Assembly (NCBI RefSeq): GCF_013366375.1 | Contig: NZ_JABWMJ010000005.1 | Coordinates: 62,001-126,000, forward strand | DNA from: Rhizobacter koreensis | GTDB lineage: Bacteria > Pseudomonadota > Gammaproteobacteria > Burkholderiales > Burkholderiaceae_C | Length of the DNA stretch: 64,000 nucleotides | Reading direction: 5' to 3' | Shown: positions 51,790-62,761 of the stretch, in pieces | Layout: each line of letters begins with the position of its first letter | How positions within the stretch are numbered: the stretch's first letter is position 1 | Notes under the pieces: generated by a model | Told to the model about the DNA's origin: nothing | The model's input: only the letters and a program-made list of their open reading frames with translations | Database searches by the model: none | Program-made: the position numbers and the translations under genes

Positions 51790-53942
51790 GCGCCACCCAG
51801 AGCTTGCTGGTCGAACTGCAGGTCGAGGAACTGCCGCCCAAGGCGCTGAAGGCGCTCGGCGAGGCGTTCGCGACCGAGCTGGCGCGAGGTCTCGACGAAC
51901 GACGCCTGCTCGCCGCCGGCTGGGTCGCGACGCCGTACGCGTCGCCGCGCCGGCTGGCGGTGCACGTCACGCAGGTACTCGCGATGTCGGCGCCGCGCGA
52001 CCGCGTCGACAAGCTGATGCCGGCGAGCGTCGCGTTCGGCGCCGACGGCCAGCCCACCCCTGCGCTGCGCAAGCGGCTCGAGAAAGCCGGCCGCGCCGAG
52101 CTCGCCGACCAATGGCCCGGTCCCTGGGCGGGCACCGACCATTTGACGGTCGAGAGCGACGGCAAGACCGAGGTCTGCTTCCTGCACGTCACGACGCCGG
52201 GCGAGCCGCTCGCCGACGCGCTGCAGGCCGCGCTCGACGCCGCGATCGCGCGCCTGCCGGTGCCGAAGCAGATGCGCTACCAGCTCGCCGACGGCTGGAC
52301 CAGCATCGACTTCGTGCGCCCGGTGCACGGCGTGATCGCGCTGCACGACAGCGTCGTGGTGCCGGTGCGCGCGCTCGGTCACGAAGCGGGTCGCACGACG
52401 CGCGGCCATCGCTTCGAGGCCGCGCGCCCGACGATCGAGATCCGCAGCGCCGACAGCTACGCCGGGCAGCTGCGCGACGAGGGCGCGGTGATCGCGAGCT
52501 TCGCCGAGCGACGCGCCGAGATCGTGCGCCAGCTCACCGCAGCCGCCGAGGTCGAGGGCCTCGCGCCGGTCGACGACGCCGCGCTGCTCGACGAGGTCAC
52601 CGGCCTCGTCGAACGCCCGCACGTGCTGGTCTGCCGCTTCGAGGACGACTTCCTCGCGGTGCCGCCCGAGTGCCTGGTGCTGACCATGAAGGCGAACCAG
52701 AAGTACTTTCCGCTGCTCGACGCGGACGGGCGCCTCACCAACCGCTTTCTCGTCGTCAGCAACATCGACCCGGCCGACCCGAGCCGGGTGATCGAGGGCA
52801 ACGAGCGCGTGGTGCGGCCGCGCCTGGCCGATGCCAAGTTCTTCTTCGACACCGACCGCAAGAAGACGCTGGCGTCGCGCGTCGAAGGGCTCGGCCGCAT
52901 CGTCTATCACAACAAGCTCGGCACCCAGCTCGAGCGCACCGAGCGGGTTCGCGCGATCGCGCGCCGGCTCGCCGGGCAGGTCGCCGACGCGCGCGCGGCC
53001 GACGGCGCCAGCTTCGTCGGCCGCGTCGACCGCGCCGCCCAGCTCGCCAAGGCCGACCTGCTGAGCGACATGGTCGGCGAGTTCCCCGAGCTGCAGGGCA
53101 TCATGGGGCGCTACTACGCGCTGCACGATGGCGAGCACCCCGACGTCGCGCAGGCGATCGAGGACCACTACAAGCCGCGTCAGGCCGGCGGCGAGCTGCC
53201 GGCATCGGGCGTGGCCGAGATCGTGGCGCTCGCCGACAAGGTCGAGACGCTGACGGGCCTGTTCGGCATCGGCCAGATCCCGACCGGCGACAAGGACCCG
53301 TTTGCGCTGCGCCGCCAGGCGATCGGCGTCATCCGCATCCTGATCGCGCGCGCCGATCTCGGCCTTGACGCGGTGCTCGAAGCCGGCCTGTCCGCGTTCG
53401 GCGGCAGCGTCGCCGGTCGCGCTGCCGAGCTGCGCGCGTTCATCGGCGAGCGGCTCGCCGGTCTGATGGCCGACGCCGGCTACAGCCGCGCCGAATGCGA
53501 CGCGGTGCTGAGCGCGGCGCCCGACCAGCTCGCCGAGGTGCCGCGCCGGCTCGCGGCGGTGCAGGCGTTCCAGAAGCTGCTGGAGGCGCCGGCGCTCGCC
53601 GCCGCCAACAAGCGCGTCACCAACATCCTCCGGCAGAGCCGGGCCGCAGGCAGCGAGCCCGCCGCCGAGGTGGACGCGAGCCTCCTGGTCGAGCCGGCCG
53701 AGCGCGCCCTGGCCGACGCGGTCGCCGAGGTCGGCCCGGTGGCCGAGCGCCTGTTCGCCAGCGGCGACTACACCGGGTCGCTGTCGGCGCTCGCCGCGCT
53801 GAAGGTGCCGGTGGACGCCTTCTTCGACGCCGTGATGGTCAACGCCGACGACGCGCGCCTGCGCGCCAACCGCATCGCGCTGCTCGGCCGCCTCGCCGCG
53901 GCGATGAACCGCGTCGCCGACCTCTCGAAGCTCGCGGGCTGA
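51786..53942 (+). CDS. glyS: Glycyl-tRNA synthetase beta subunit
   Basis: GlyS binds the tRNA body and anticodon for GlyQ. The 718-residue protein begins LLVELQVEELPPKALKALGE, with the family blocks PRRLAVHV near 58, GPPwork-like PASVAFGADGQPTPA near 80, KQMRYQL near 160, HRFEAARPTIEI near 212, MKANQKYFPL near 300, FFFDTDRKKTL near 350, and an HD-type and DALR-like C-terminus (PVDAFFDAVMVNADDARLRANRIALL). Slightly longer than the E. coli protein (689). Confidence 0.97.
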   Translation: MSATQSLLVELQVEELPPKALKALGEAFATELARGLDERRLLAAGWVATPYASPRRLAVHVTQVLAMSAPRDRVDKLMPASVAFGADGQPTPALRKRLEKAGRAELADQWPGPWAGTDHLTVESDGKTEVCFLHVTTPGEPLADALQAALDAAIARLPVPKQMRYQLADGWTSIDFVRPVHGVIALHDSVVVPVRALGHEAGRTTRGHRFEAARPTIEIRSADSYAGQLRDEGAVIASFAERRAEIVRQLTAAAEVEGLAPVDDAALLDEVTGLVERPHVLVCRFEDDFLAVPPECLVLTMKANQKYFPLLDADGRLTNRFLVVSNIDPADPSRVIEGNERVVRPRLADAKFFFDTDRKKTLASRVEGLGRIVYHNKLGTQLERTERVRAIARRLAGQVADARAADGASFVGRVDRAAQLAKADLLSDMVGEFPELQGIMGRYYALHDGEHPDVAQAIEDHYKPRQAGGELPASGVAEIVALADKVETLTGLFGIGQIPTGDKDPFALRRQAIGVIRILIARADLGLDAVLEAGLSAFGGSVAGRAAELRAFIGERLAGLMADAGYSRAECDAVLSAAPDQLAEVPRRLAAVQAFQKLLEAPALAAANKRVTNILRQSRAAGSEPAAEVDASLLVEPAERALADAVAEVGPVAERLFASGDYTGSLSALAALKVPVDAFFDAVMVNADDARLRANRIALLGRLAAAMNRVADLSKLAG

Positions 53943-54004
53943 GCGTTCCGACGATGCGGCATCTGGACGACGAGCACGGCGATCCCGCGTATCGCGGCGA
54001 CCGC

Positions 54005-54616
54005 ATGAAGCTCGTCATCCTCGACCGCGACGGCACGATCAACGAGGACCGCGAGGACTTCATCAAGTCGGCCGACGAGTGGGTGCCGCTGCCTGGCGCG
54101 CTCGAGGCGATCTCGCGCCTCAACCACGCCGGATGGCACACCGTGATCGCGACCAATCAGTCGGGCCTCGCGCGGGGCTTCTTCGACATGGCCGCGCTCA
54201 ACGCGATCCACCTCGCGATGAACCAGGCACTCGCGCAGGTCGGCGGGCGCATCGACGCCGTGTTCTTCTGCCCGCACAACGCGAGCCAGGGCTGCCAGTG
54301 CAGGAAGCCCCTGCCGGGCCTGTTCCAGCTGATCAGCGAGCGCTACGGCGTGCAGATGAAGGACGTGCCGGTGGTCGGCGACTCGCTGCGCGACCTGCAG
54401 GCAGGCGCTGCGGTCGGCTGCGCGCCGCACCTGGTGCGCACCGGCAAGGCAGGCCGCCTCAGCGATGCCGAGATCGCCGAGATCGTCTCGCAGGTTCCGG
54501 GCACGCGCGTGCACGCCGACCTCGCCGCCTTTGCCGCGCACCTGATCCAGAGCGAGCGCGCGGCGCGAGGCAGCCTCGCCGAGGCAACCGACTCGTCGTT
54601 CGGCGGACTCACCTGA
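54005..54616 (+). CDS. gmhB: D-glycero-beta-D-manno-heptose-1,7-bisphosphate 7-phosphatase
   Basis: GmhB removes the 7-phosphate in ADP-heptose synthesis for the lipopolysaccharide core. The 203-residue HAD enzyme has KLVILDRDGTINEDR at the start (nucleophile Asp), ATNQSGLARG near 45, zinc-binding cysteines in FFCPHNASQGCQCRKPLPG near 88 and VVGDSLRDLQAG near 125. ATG 54005 begins at the catalytic strand as in homologues; ATG 53954 would add 17 residues. The stop overlaps the plsC start (TGATG). Confidence 0.93.
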   Translation: MKLVILDRDGTINEDREDFIKSADEWVPLPGALEAISRLNHAGWHTVIATNQSGLARGFFDMAALNAIHLAMNQALAQVGGRIDAVFFCPHNASQGCQCRKPLPGLFQLISERYGVQMKDVPVVGDSLRDLQAGAAVGCAPHLVRTGKAGRLSDAEIAEIVSQVPGTRVHADLAAFAAHLIQSERAARGSLAEATDSSFGGLT

Positions 54617-55401
54617 TGCGCCACGCCCTCAACACGCTGCGCTCGGCCCTGTTCGTGCTCTTCATGGCGGTGACCGTGGTGCCGTGGGGCACGACCGTGG
54701 TGCTGTACTCGGTGGTCGCGCGCGGCGATCGCATCTACTGGCTGTGCGTGGGGTGGCTGCGCCTCGCGATCTGGGGCGCGCGCGTGATCTGCGGCGTGCG
54801 GGCGCGCCTGCACGGCGTCGAGAACCTGCCCGACGAGCCGGTGATCCTGCTGCCCAAGCACCAGTCGACGTGGGAGACCTTCGCGTTCCCCACGTTGATG
54901 AAGCATCCGCTCTGCTACGTGTTCAAGCGCGAGCTGCTCTACATCCCGTTCTTCGGCTGGGCGATGGCGCGCATGGACATGATCCACATCGACCGCAGCC
55001 GGCGCGCCGACGCGTGGAACCGCATCGCCGAGCAGGGCCGCCGCTTCATGCAGATGGGTCATTGGGTGATCATGTTTCCCGAAGGCACGCGCGCGCCGCG
55101 CGGCGGCAAAGGCACCTACAAGGCCGGCGGCACGCGCCTCGCGGTCGAGACGGGTCGCCCGGTGCTGCCGATCGCCGTGACGTCGGCGCGCTGCTGGCCG
55201 CGCAAGTCGTTCGTGCTGCAGCCGGGCGTGATCGACGTCTCGTACGGCAAGCCGATCCCCTCGGTGGGCCGCGAGGCGGGCGAGCTGATGCGCGAAGTCG
55301 AGGTCTGGATCGAGGCCGAGATGCGCCGGCTCGACCCCGAGGCGTATCCGGCCGCGGTGCCGGCCGGCTCGCTGGCCGGCGAGGCGCCCAGCGTGCGATG
55401 A
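54616..55401 (+). CDS. plsC: 1-acyl-sn-glycerol-3-phosphate acyltransferase
   Basis: PlsC makes phosphatidic acid. The 261-residue membrane-bound enzyme has two hydrophobic N-terminal segments, then the acceptor/catalytic block PKHQSTWETFAF (HX4E here rather than HX4D, common in betaproteobacteria), YIPFFGWAM, and MFPEGTRAPRGGKGTYKAGG, then GRPVLPIAVTSARCW. It is coupled to gmhB before it (TGATG) and to the YgjP-like gene after it (ATGA). Confidence 0.94.
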   Translation: MRHALNTLRSALFVLFMAVTVVPWGTTVVLYSVVARGDRIYWLCVGWLRLAIWGARVICGVRARLHGVENLPDEPVILLPKHQSTWETFAFPTLMKHPLCYVFKRELLYIPFFGWAMARMDMIHIDRSRRADAWNRIAEQGRRFMQMGHWVIMFPEGTRAPRGGKGTYKAGGTRLAVETGRPVLPIAVTSARCWPRKSFVLQPGVIDVSYGKPIPSVGREAGELMREVEVWIEAEMRRLDPEAYPAAVPAGSLAGEAPSVR

Positions 55402-56450
55402 GCGCGCGCCCCGCGGGCGGCGGCGCGCTGCAGCGGGAGCTGTTCGAGGGGCTCGCCGAGGCGGCGTCGATCGCGGAGGAAGACCTCCTCCGCTTCGCGG
55501 AGGAGGAACTGGCGCCGACCGCTTGGCCGCCGGCGCCCGAGCCCGGCGGGCTCGGCTCGCCTTCGACGGAGTCGGACGACGACGACGCCGATTCGGCCGA
55601 GTCCGACGAACTCGACGACCCCGATGTTCCCGCGGCGGCGGCGATCTTCCGCCACCCCGCAGCCAATCGCGAGATCCGCCTCGGCGGCCACGCGATCGGT
55701 TATGCCCTGACGCGTGCATCGCGGCGCAGCGTCGGCCTGCAGATTGGCGCCGAGGGCCTCAGCGTGCGCGCGCCGCGCTGGGTCGCGGTCGCTGACATCG
55801 AGTCGGTGCTGCACGCCAAGGCGAGCTGGATCGTTCGCAAGCTCGACGAGCAGCAGCAGAGCGCCGCCGGACGTGCGGCGGCCCGCATCGACTGGCACGA
55901 CGGCGTCGCGATCCCGTATCTCGGCGGCGTGCTGACCGTGCGGCTCGCCGGCGCAGCGGCGCCCGTGCGTCGGGCCCGATCACGCGCCGTGGCAATGGTC
56001 GGACCGAACGATGCCGATGCCGCGAACGTCGCGACATCGGCTGCAGCGGCGCCGCAGGGCTCGACCCTGCGGCTGCCGCTGTGCACCGACGCTGCACCCG
56101 AGCAGATCGGCGCCGCGGTGCGCACGTGGCTGCGCGAGGCCGCGCGCGAGCTGTTCGAGGCCCGTCTTGCGCACTACGCCCCGCGCCTGGGCGTGCGACC
56201 GACGCGGCTCACCCTGTCGTCGGCGCGCACGCGCTGGGGCAGCGCGAGCGCCAGCGGCGCGATCCGCCTCAACTGGCGTCTGGTCCACTTCGAGATCGAA
56301 ACGATCGACTACGTGGTCGTTCACGAGCTCGCGCACCTGCGCGAGATGAACCACGGGCCTCGTTTCTGGGCCATCGTGGCGTCGGTGATCCCCGACGTCG
56401 CCGCGGCGCGCCGTACCCTCAGGACCGACGCGCTGCCGGCGCTCGACTGA
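55398..56450 (+). CDS. YgjP-like (DUF45) zinc metallopeptidase
   Basis: A 350-residue protein. The C-terminal DUF45 domain carries [21 protein letters not shown] and the zinc motif [18 protein letters not shown] (HELAH plus a third His), like SprT/YgjP. The first 85 residues are unusual: after a short helix comes a strongly acidic, low-complexity stretch ([19 protein letters not shown]). The target is unknown. ATG overlaps the plsC stop, so it belongs to the glyQ-plsC run. Confidence 0.87.
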   Translation: MSARPAGGGALQRELFEGLAEAASIAEEDLLRFAEEELAPTAWPPAPEPGGLGSPSTESDDDDADSAESDELDDPDVPAAAAIFRHPAANREIRLGGHAIGYALTRASRRSVGLQIGAEGLSVRAPRWVAVADIESVLHAKASWIVRKLDEQQQSAAGRAAARIDWHDGVAIPYLGGVLTVRLAGAAAPVRRARSRAVAMVGPNDADAANVATSAAAAPQGSTLRLPLCTDAAPEQIGAAVRTWLREAARELFEARLAHYAPRLGVRPTRLTLSSARTRWGSASASGAIRLNWRLVHFEIETIDYVVVHELAHLREMNHGPRFWAIVASVIPDVAAARRTLRTDALPALD

Positions 56451-56458
56451 GCCGCGCG

Positions 56459-57535
56459 TCAGCGCCTGGCGAAGCGGTACACGCCGCTTTCGAGGCGGCG
56501 CTCGAGCCGGCCGTCGAGCCAGAGCGCGTGCAGGTGAGCGATCGACTCGCCCATCGCGAAGGTGGTCTGGTGCAGGTCGAGCGGGCGCTTGAACAGCAGC
56601 ATCAGCAGGTCGGCCGCACTCTGCGGTGCGCGCGCACAGGCGTCGAGCACATCGGCGAAGCGCTCGGCATGGTGGCGCTGCAGCTGGTCGATGCGCGTGT
56701 GCAGGCCCTTGAACGGCAGGCCGTGCGAGGGCAGCACCAGCGCGTCGGCCGGCAACGCGCGCATCTTCTCGATCGATCCGAGGTAGAGCGCGAGCGGATT
56801 GCCTTCGGGCTCGACGTCGATCACGCTGACGTTGGTCGAGATGCGCGGCAGCACCATGTCGCCGCTGATCAGCACGTTGCGCGCGCGGTTGAAGAGCGCC
56901 ATGTGCTCGGGGGCGTGGCCATAGCCCGCGAAGCACGTCCACTCGGTGCCCTCGGGACCGTTGCCGATGCGGACCACGCCGCCGTCGACGAGGCGGCGGA
57001 ACGTGGCCGGCACCTGCGGCACCAGCTTCACGTAATAGTCGCTGCGCGCGGCGATCTGTTCGAGCGCGGCCGGGTCCGAGAGGCCGTGGCTCGCCATGAA
57101 GGCGGCCGACTCGGCGCCGCCGAAACCGGCCAGGCCTCGGCACGCGAGGAGCGCGGTGTTGTAGTCGGTCGCGCTGATCCACAACCGCGCGTTCCAGCGC
57201 TCGGTGAGCCAGTGGGCGAGGCCGATGTGGTCGGGGTGCATGTGGGTCACGACCACGCGCAGCACCGGCAGGCCGCCCAACTCGTTCGCGAACACCTTCT
57301 CCCAGGCGGCGCGCGTGGTCGCGCTCGCGATCCCGCAGTCGACCACGGTCCAGCCCTCGCGGACGCGGCCGTCGTCGTCGATGCGGTCGCGCAGCAGCCA
57401 GAGGTTGACATGGTTGAGCGCGAACGGGAGCGTCATCCGGACCCAGCGGATGCCGGGCAGCAGCTCGATCGAGCGACCGAGCTCCGGCACGGCCTCGCCG
57501 TGCGCGTAGTCGAGTTCGCGTTCGAGTTCGTTCAT
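56459..57535 (-). CDS. Metallo-beta-lactamase fold hydrolase
   Basis: A 358-residue MBL-fold protein with [14 protein letters not shown] near 98 (two-zinc site), [12 protein letters not shown] near 205 and [12 protein letters not shown] near 225 (metal ligands), and [12 protein letters not shown] near 275. The long C-terminus after 280 is that of the LACTB2/glyoxalase II-like group; the substrate is probably a thioester or ester. ATG 57535 is preferred because AAGGG lies 9 bases upstream; ATG 57544 has none. Divergent from ivd. Confidence 0.9.
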   Translation of the reverse strand: MNELERELDYAHGEAVPELGRSIELLPGIRWVRMTLPFALNHVNLWLLRDRIDDDGRVREGWTVVDCGIASATTRAAWEKVFANELGGLPVLRVVVTHMHPDHIGLAHWLTERWNARLWISATDYNTALLACRGLAGFGGAESAAFMASHGLSDPAALEQIAARSDYYVKLVPQVPATFRRLVDGGVVRIGNGPEGTEWTCFAGYGHAPEHMALFNRARNVLISGDMVLPRISTNVSVIDVEPEGNPLALYLGSIEKMRALPADALVLPSHGLPFKGLHTRIDQLQRHHAERFADVLDACARAPQSAADLLMLLFKRPLDLHQTTFAMGESIAHLHALWLDGRLERRLESGVYRFARR

Positions 57536-57634
57536 GCGGGGCATCCCTTACACTTTTCGGCCCTGGTCCCGGGTCGGTCCGAGTGTAGGCATCGGTGCCG
57601 TGCGCTGCCGGCGCGGGGGCTTGGTGGAGAACCC

Positions 57635-58816
57635 ATGAGCAACCTGCCCGGACTCGATTTCCAGCTCGGCGACGACATCGACGCCCTGCGCGAGGCGGTC
57701 CGCGAGTTCGCCGCCGCCGAGATCGCGCCGCGCGCCGCCGAGATCGATCGCAGCGACCAGTTCCCGATGGACCTTTGGCCCAAGCTCGGCGCGCTCGGCG
57801 TGCTCGGCGTCACGGTCGGCGAGGAATACGGCGGTGCCGGTCTCGGCTACCTCGCGCACATGGTCGCGATGGAGGAGATCAGCCGCGCCAGCGCATCCGT
57901 GGGCCTGTCGTACGGCGCGCATTCGAACCTCTGCGTCAACCAGATCCGCCGCAACGGCAACGCCGCGCAGCGCGCAAAGTACCTGCCCAGGCTGATCTCC
58001 GGGGAGCACGTCGGCGCGCTCGCGATGAGCGAGCCCGGCGCCGGCTCCGACGTGCTGTCGATGAAGCTCAAGGCCTGCGAACGCGGCGGCGTGTTCGTGC
58101 TGAGCGGCAGCAAGATGTGGATCACCAACGGCCCCGACGCCGACACGCTGGTCGTCTACGCAAAGACCGAGCCCGAGCTCGGCGCGCGCGGCGTCACCGC
58201 GTTCATTGTCGAGAAGGGCATGCCCGGGTTCTCGGTCGCGCAGAAGCTCGACAAGCTCGGCATGCGCGGCAGTCACACCGGCGAGCTGGTGTTCCGCGAC
58301 GTCGAGGTGCCGGCCGAGAACGTGCTCGGTGCGCTCAACGGCGGCGCCAAGGTGCTGATGAGCGGGCTCGACTACGAGCGCGCGGTGCTCGCCGCCGGGC
58401 CGATCGGCATCATGCAGGCGGTGATGGACAGCGTCGTCCCGTACACGCACGACCGCAGGCAGTTTGGCCAGTCGATCGGCGAGTTCCAGCTGATCCAGGG
58501 CAAGCTCGCCGACATGTATACCGTGCTGCAGGCGGCGCGCGCGTTCTGCTACACGGTGGGCAAGAACCTCGACACGCTCGGCGCCGAGCACGTGCGCCGG
58601 GTGCGCAAGGATTGCGCAAGCGTGATCCTCTGGTGTGCCGAGAAGGCGACCTGGATGGCCGGCGAGGGCATCCAGATCTTCGGCGGCAACGGCTACATCA
58701 ACGACTATCCGCTCGGGCGCCTCTGGCGCGATGCCAAGCTCTACGAGATCGGCGCCGGCACCTCCGAGATCCGCCGCATGCTGATCGGCCGCGAGCTGTT
58801 CGCCGAAACGATGTGA
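57635..58816 (+). CDS. ivd: Isovaleryl-CoA dehydrogenase
   Basis: An acyl-CoA dehydrogenase that oxidises isovaleryl-CoA in leucine breakdown. The 393-residue protein has [16 protein letters not shown] near 92, [15 protein letters not shown] near 130 and the signature [43 protein letters not shown] at the end. The catalytic Glu is in the isovaleryl-type position, [13 protein letters not shown] near 250, not the late position of short-chain enzymes. GGAGA (57626-57630) precedes the ATG. It heads a five-gene run. Confidence 0.93.
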   Translation: MSNLPGLDFQLGDDIDALREAVREFAAAEIAPRAAEIDRSDQFPMDLWPKLGALGVLGVTVGEEYGGAGLGYLAHMVAMEEISRASASVGLSYGAHSNLCVNQIRRNGNAAQRAKYLPRLISGEHVGALAMSEPGAGSDVLSMKLKACERGGVFVLSGSKMWITNGPDADTLVVYAKTEPELGARGVTAFIVEKGMPGFSVAQKLDKLGMRGSHTGELVFRDVEVPAENVLGALNGGAKVLMSGLDYERAVLAAGPIGIMQAVMDSVVPYTHDRRQFGQSIGEFQLIQGKLADMYTVLQAARAFCYTVGKNLDTLGAEHVRRVRKDCASVILWCAEKATWMAGEGIQIFGGNGYINDYPLGRLWRDAKLYEIGAGTSEIRRMLIGRELFAETM

Positions 58817-58820
58817 CGCC

Positions 58821-59603
58821 ATGAACGAGAACCCGACCCCCACCGATCGCCCGATGAACGACCTGGAAGAGCTGTTCGAGAAGAACCGCGAATGGGCGCG
58901 CGAGACCGAGGCCACCAAGCCCGGCTTCTTCTCGCGCCTGCTGCAGCAGCAGGCCCCGCAATACCTGTGGATCGGCTGCGCCGACAGCCGCGTGCCGGCC
59001 AACGAGATCCTCGGCCTCTTGCCGGGCGACGTCTTCGTGCACCGCAACGTCGCGAACGTGGTGGTCCATTCGGACCTCAACGCGCTGAGCGTCATGCAGT
59101 TCGCGATCGACATCCTGGCGGTCAAGCACATCTTCGTGGTCGGCCACTACGGCTGCGGCGGCGTCACCGCGGCGCTGCACGACCGTCGCGTCGGCCTCGC
59201 CGACAACTGGATCCGGCACGTCAAGGACGTGCGCAACAAGCACTGGGACGTCCTCGCCGAGATCACCGACCCGGCGCTGCAGGTCGATGCGCTCTGCGAG
59301 CTGAACGTGCTCGAGCAGGTGCACCACGTGTGCAGCACCACGGTCGTGCAGGACGCGTGGTCGCGCGGCGCTGCGCTCATCGTCCACGGCTGGGTGTACG
59401 GCCTGCACGATGGCCTGCTGGTCGACCTCTCGATCAGCGCCGGCAACGCCGAGGCCGTCGAGACGGCATACCAGTCGGCACTCGAGGCACTCAGGGAGCG
59501 CTACGCGCACGAGCAGCGCACGCCGCAGGAGACGCGGCGGCGCGCCGCGAGCAACGCGGCGCTGAAGGCGATCGGGGCGGTGCGCGCGGCGACGCCGCGC
59601 TGA
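58821..59603 (+). CDS. can: Beta-class carbonic anhydrase
   Basis: This hydrates CO2 to bicarbonate. In the 260-residue protein the zinc ligands are the Cys of [10 protein letters not shown] near 53 and the HYGCGG pair near 109, with the Asp-Arg dyad in [14 protein letters not shown] near 75 is a further family block. The C-terminal 35 residues are a basic tail. It starts 4 bases after ivd. Bicarbonate could feed carboxylases of the same pathway, such as methylcrotonyl-CoA carboxylase, not seen in this window. Confidence 0.94.
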   Translation: MNENPTPTDRPMNDLEELFEKNREWARETEATKPGFFSRLLQQQAPQYLWIGCADSRVPANEILGLLPGDVFVHRNVANVVVHSDLNALSVMQFAIDILAVKHIFVVGHYGCGGVTAALHDRRVGLADNWIRHVKDVRNKHWDVLAEITDPALQVDALCELNVLEQVHHVCSTTVVQDAWSRGAALIVHGWVYGLHDGLLVDLSISAGNAEAVETAYQSALEALRERYAHEQRTPQETRRRAASNAALKAIGAVRAATPR

Positions 59604-59605
59604 CG

Positions 59606-61471
59606 ATGAACGCACGCGCCTTCCCGCCGGCGCTCACCGACACCCGCGCGTCCGAGATCGCGCAGGCGCTGCTCGAGGGCTTCGATCGTCACTACCGCCT
59701 GTTCCGGCAGACCGGCGCGGAAGCCAAGCAGCGCTTCGAGCGTGCCGACTGGCATGGCCAGCAGCGCGCGCAGCGCGAGCGGATCGAGTTCTACGACGTC
59801 CGCGTCGACGAGGCCGCCGAGCGCCTGCAGAACGAGTACCAGGCGGCGTCGCTCACCGGCGACGTGTGGCAGCAGGTCAAGCTGCACTACATCGGCCTCC
59901 TGATCGACCATCGGCAACCCGAGCTCGCCGAGACCTTCTTCAACTCGGTGACCACGAAGATCCTGCACCGCAGCTACTTCCATAACGACTTCATCTTCGT
60001 GCGGCCGGCGGTCTCGACCGAGTACATCGAGACCGACGAGCCGGCGGCGCTGCCGACCTACCGCGCCTATTACCCGACGCAGGAGACGATGCGCGAGACG
60101 TGGCTGCGCATCTTCGACAACCTGCAGCTCGAGTGCGAGTTCGAGGACCTCGAGCGCGACATCGACGCGGTGCTCGCGGCGATCGCCGACCAGATCGGCG
60201 AGTTCCGCATGCGCACCAACTTCCAGATCCAGGTGCTGTCGTCGCTGTTCTACCGGAACAAGGGCGCCTACCTGGTCGGCAAGATCGTCAACGGCTTCAA
60301 CGAACTGCCGTTCGCATTGCCGATCCTGCACCGGCGCCAGCCCGATGCGGAGACGGCCGCGACGGACGCCCCCGGCACGCGCCGCAGCCGCTGGCAGCCC
60401 GGCACGCGGGCCGCCGACGCGCCGCCGACCAAGCTCGTGATCGACACCGCGCTGTTCGGCGCCGACGACCTGCTGCTGCTGTTCAGCTTCGCGCACGCCT
60501 ACTTCATGGTCGTGATGGAAGTGCCGTCGGCGTACGTGCAGTTCCTGCACTCGATGATGCCGGACAAGCCGCGCTCGGAGATCTACAGCGCGCTCGGCCT
60601 GCAGAAGCAAGGCAAGAACGCGTTCTATCGCGACCTGCTCAGCCACATGCGGCATTCGTCGGACCAGTTCCGCATCGCGCCCGGCATCAAGGGCATGGTG
60701 ATGCTGGTGTTCGACCTGCCGAGCTTCCCGTACGTGTTCAAGGTCATCAAGGACTTCTACCCCGAGCAGAAGGACACCACGCGCGAGAAGATCAAGTCGA
60801 AGTACCGGCTGGTGAAGCAGCACGATCGCGTCGGCCGCATGGCCGACACGCTCGAGTACAGCAATGTGGCGTTCCCGCGCGCGCGCTTCGAGCCCGAGCT
60901 CGTCGCCGAGCTGCGCCACTTCTGCCCGAGCCTGCTCGAGGACGACGGCGACGCGCTGGTCATCCGGCACGTGTACATCGAGCGCCGCATGGTGCCGCTC
61001 AACATCTACCTGCAGGACGCGCGGCCCGAGCAGATCGAGCACGCCGTCGTCGAGTACGGCAACGCGATCAAGGACCTGGTCGCGGCCAACATCTTTCCCG
61101 GCGACATGCTGTGGAAGAACTTCGGCGTGACGCGCCACGCCAAGGTCGTGTTCTACGACTACGACGAGATCGAATACCTCACCGACTGCAACTTCCGCAA
61201 GGTACCCGAGCCGCGCAACGAGGAGGAAGAGATGTCGGGCGAGGTCTGGTACCGGGTCGGTCCGAAGGACGTGTTCCCCGAGACCTTCGGCCCGTTCCTG
61301 CTCGGCAACGCGGCGGTGCGCGAGGTCTTCATGGCGCATCACGCCGACCTGCTCGACGCCGCGTTCTGGCAGGGTCACAAGGAACGCATCCTTGCCGGCG
61401 ACGTGCACGACGTCTTCCCGTACGACGAGGCGCGCCGCTTCGAGGTGCGCCGTCAGCTCGCCGCCGGCTGA
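59606..61471 (+). CDS. aceK: Isocitrate dehydrogenase kinase/phosphatase
   Basis: AceK switches isocitrate dehydrogenase off and on by phosphorylation, sending carbon to the glyoxylate shunt. The 621-residue protein has the regulatory half ([25 protein letters not shown]) and the kinase half with ATP loop [25 protein letters not shown] near 350, [31 protein letters not shown], and [29 protein letters not shown] near 505 (catalytic Asp). A Pro/Arg-rich insert lies near 245-270. The start is 3 bases after can. Confidence 0.95.
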   Translation: MNARAFPPALTDTRASEIAQALLEGFDRHYRLFRQTGAEAKQRFERADWHGQQRAQRERIEFYDVRVDEAAERLQNEYQAASLTGDVWQQVKLHYIGLLIDHRQPELAETFFNSVTTKILHRSYFHNDFIFVRPAVSTEYIETDEPAALPTYRAYYPTQETMRETWLRIFDNLQLECEFEDLERDIDAVLAAIADQIGEFRMRTNFQIQVLSSLFYRNKGAYLVGKIVNGFNELPFALPILHRRQPDAETAATDAPGTRRSRWQPGTRAADAPPTKLVIDTALFGADDLLLLFSFAHAYFMVVMEVPSAYVQFLHSMMPDKPRSEIYSALGLQKQGKNAFYRDLLSHMRHSSDQFRIAPGIKGMVMLVFDLPSFPYVFKVIKDFYPEQKDTTREKIKSKYRLVKQHDRVGRMADTLEYSNVAFPRARFEPELVAELRHFCPSLLEDDGDALVIRHVYIERRMVPLNIYLQDARPEQIEHAVVEYGNAIKDLVAANIFPGDMLWKNFGVTRHAKVVFYDYDEIEYLTDCNFRKVPEPRNEEEEMSGEVWYRVGPKDVFPETFGPFLLGNAAVREVFMAHHADLLDAAFWQGHKERILAGDVHDVFPYDEARRFEVRRQLAAG

Positions 61472-61497
61472 CTTCACCGAACCGCGAGGAGATCCGC

Positions 61498-62691
61498 ATG
61501 AGCGATTCCATCGTCATCGTCTCGGCCGCGCGCACGCCGATCGGCGGGCTGCTCGGCGACTTCAGCGCGCTCGCCGCGCATCAGCTCGGCAGCGTCGCGA
61601 TCCGTGCCGCGGTCGAGCGTGCGGGCGTCCCGGTCGACGCTGTCGACGAGGTGCTGATGGGCAACTGCCTGATGGCCGGACAGGGCCAGGCGCCGGCGCG
61701 CCAGGCGACGCTCGGCGCCGGGCTGCCAAACTCGGTCGGCGCGGTCACGCTCTCGAAGATGTGCGGCTCCGGCATGCGCGCGCTGATGTTCGCGCACGAC
61801 ATGCTGCTCGCGCAGTCGGCCGAGGTGGTGGTCGCCGGCGGCATGGAGAGCATGACCAACGCGCCGCACCTCACCTTCATGCGGAAGGGCGTCAAGTACG
61901 GCGCGACCGCCGCTTACGACCACATGGCGCTCGACGGCCTCGAAGACGCCTACGAGAAGCTGCCCGGCGGCGTCGGCAAGGCCATGGGCGTGTTCGCCGA
62001 GGAATGCGTTGCCGAGTACCGGTTCGGTCGCGACGCCATGGATCGCTTCGCGATCACGTCGACCGAGCGCGCGAAGAGAGCCAACGAGGACGGCAGCTTC
62101 GACTGGGAGATCGCCCCGGTCGCGCTGCGGGGCAAGGGCGGCGAGACGCTGGTGCGCCACGACGAGCAGCCGTTCAAGGCCAAGCTCGACAAGATCGCGG
62201 GCCTGAAGCCCGCGTTTCTGAAGGAAGGCACGATCACCGCGGCCACCGCGTCGAGCATCTCCGATGGCGCGGCCGCGCTGGTGTTGATGCGCGAGAGCCA
62301 CGCCTCCGCGCTCGGCTGCACGCCGCTCGCCCGCATCCACGCGCATTCGGTGCACGCGCAGGCGCCGAACCGCTTCGCCACCGCGCCCGCGGGTGCGATC
62401 CGCAAGGTGCTCGCGCGTGCGGGCTGGAGTGCCTCCGACGTCGACCTCTGGGAGGTCAACGAGGCATTCGCCGCGGTCACGCTGGCCGCGATGAGCGAGT
62501 TCGGGCTGCCGCACGACGTCGTCAACGTGCACGGCGGCGCGGTCGCGCTCGGCCACCCGATCGGCGCGAGCGGCGCGCGCATCGTCGTCACGCTGCTTGG
62601 CGCGCTGCGCAAGGCCGGCGCCCGCAAGGGCGTCGCCGCGCTCTGCATCGGCGGCGGCGAGGCGACCGCGCTCGCGATCGAACGCCTCTGA
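61498..62691 (+). CDS. Acetyl-CoA C-acyltransferase (thiolase)
   Basis: A 397-residue thiolase that makes or cleaves acetoacetyl-CoA. Catalytic residues are in place: nucleophile Cys in LSKMCGSGMRAL near 88, NEAFAA near 321, His in GHPIGASGARI near 351 and Cys in LCIGGGEATAL near 382. GAGGAG at 61486-61491 is 6 bases before the ATG. It may end leucine breakdown (acetoacetyl-CoA) or start polyhydroxybutyrate synthesis; no phaB is next to it. Confidence 0.94.
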   Translation: MSDSIVIVSAARTPIGGLLGDFSALAAHQLGSVAIRAAVERAGVPVDAVDEVLMGNCLMAGQGQAPARQATLGAGLPNSVGAVTLSKMCGSGMRALMFAHDMLLAQSAEVVVAGGMESMTNAPHLTFMRKGVKYGATAAYDHMALDGLEDAYEKLPGGVGKAMGVFAEECVAEYRFGRDAMDRFAITSTERAKRANEDGSFDWEIAPVALRGKGGETLVRHDEQPFKAKLDKIAGLKPAFLKEGTITAATASSISDGAAALVLMRESHASALGCTPLARIHAHSVHAQAPNRFATAPAGAIRKVLARAGWSASDVDLWEVNEAFAAVTLAAMSEFGLPHDVVNVHGGAVALGHPIGASGARIVVTLLGALRKAGARKGVAALCIGGGEATALAIERL

Positions 62692-62761
62692 ATCGATCGC
62701 CGCCGGCCACCGGCGCGACGCTTGCCAGGGCCGACGGCATCCCAGCCTCAAAGGTCAGACC

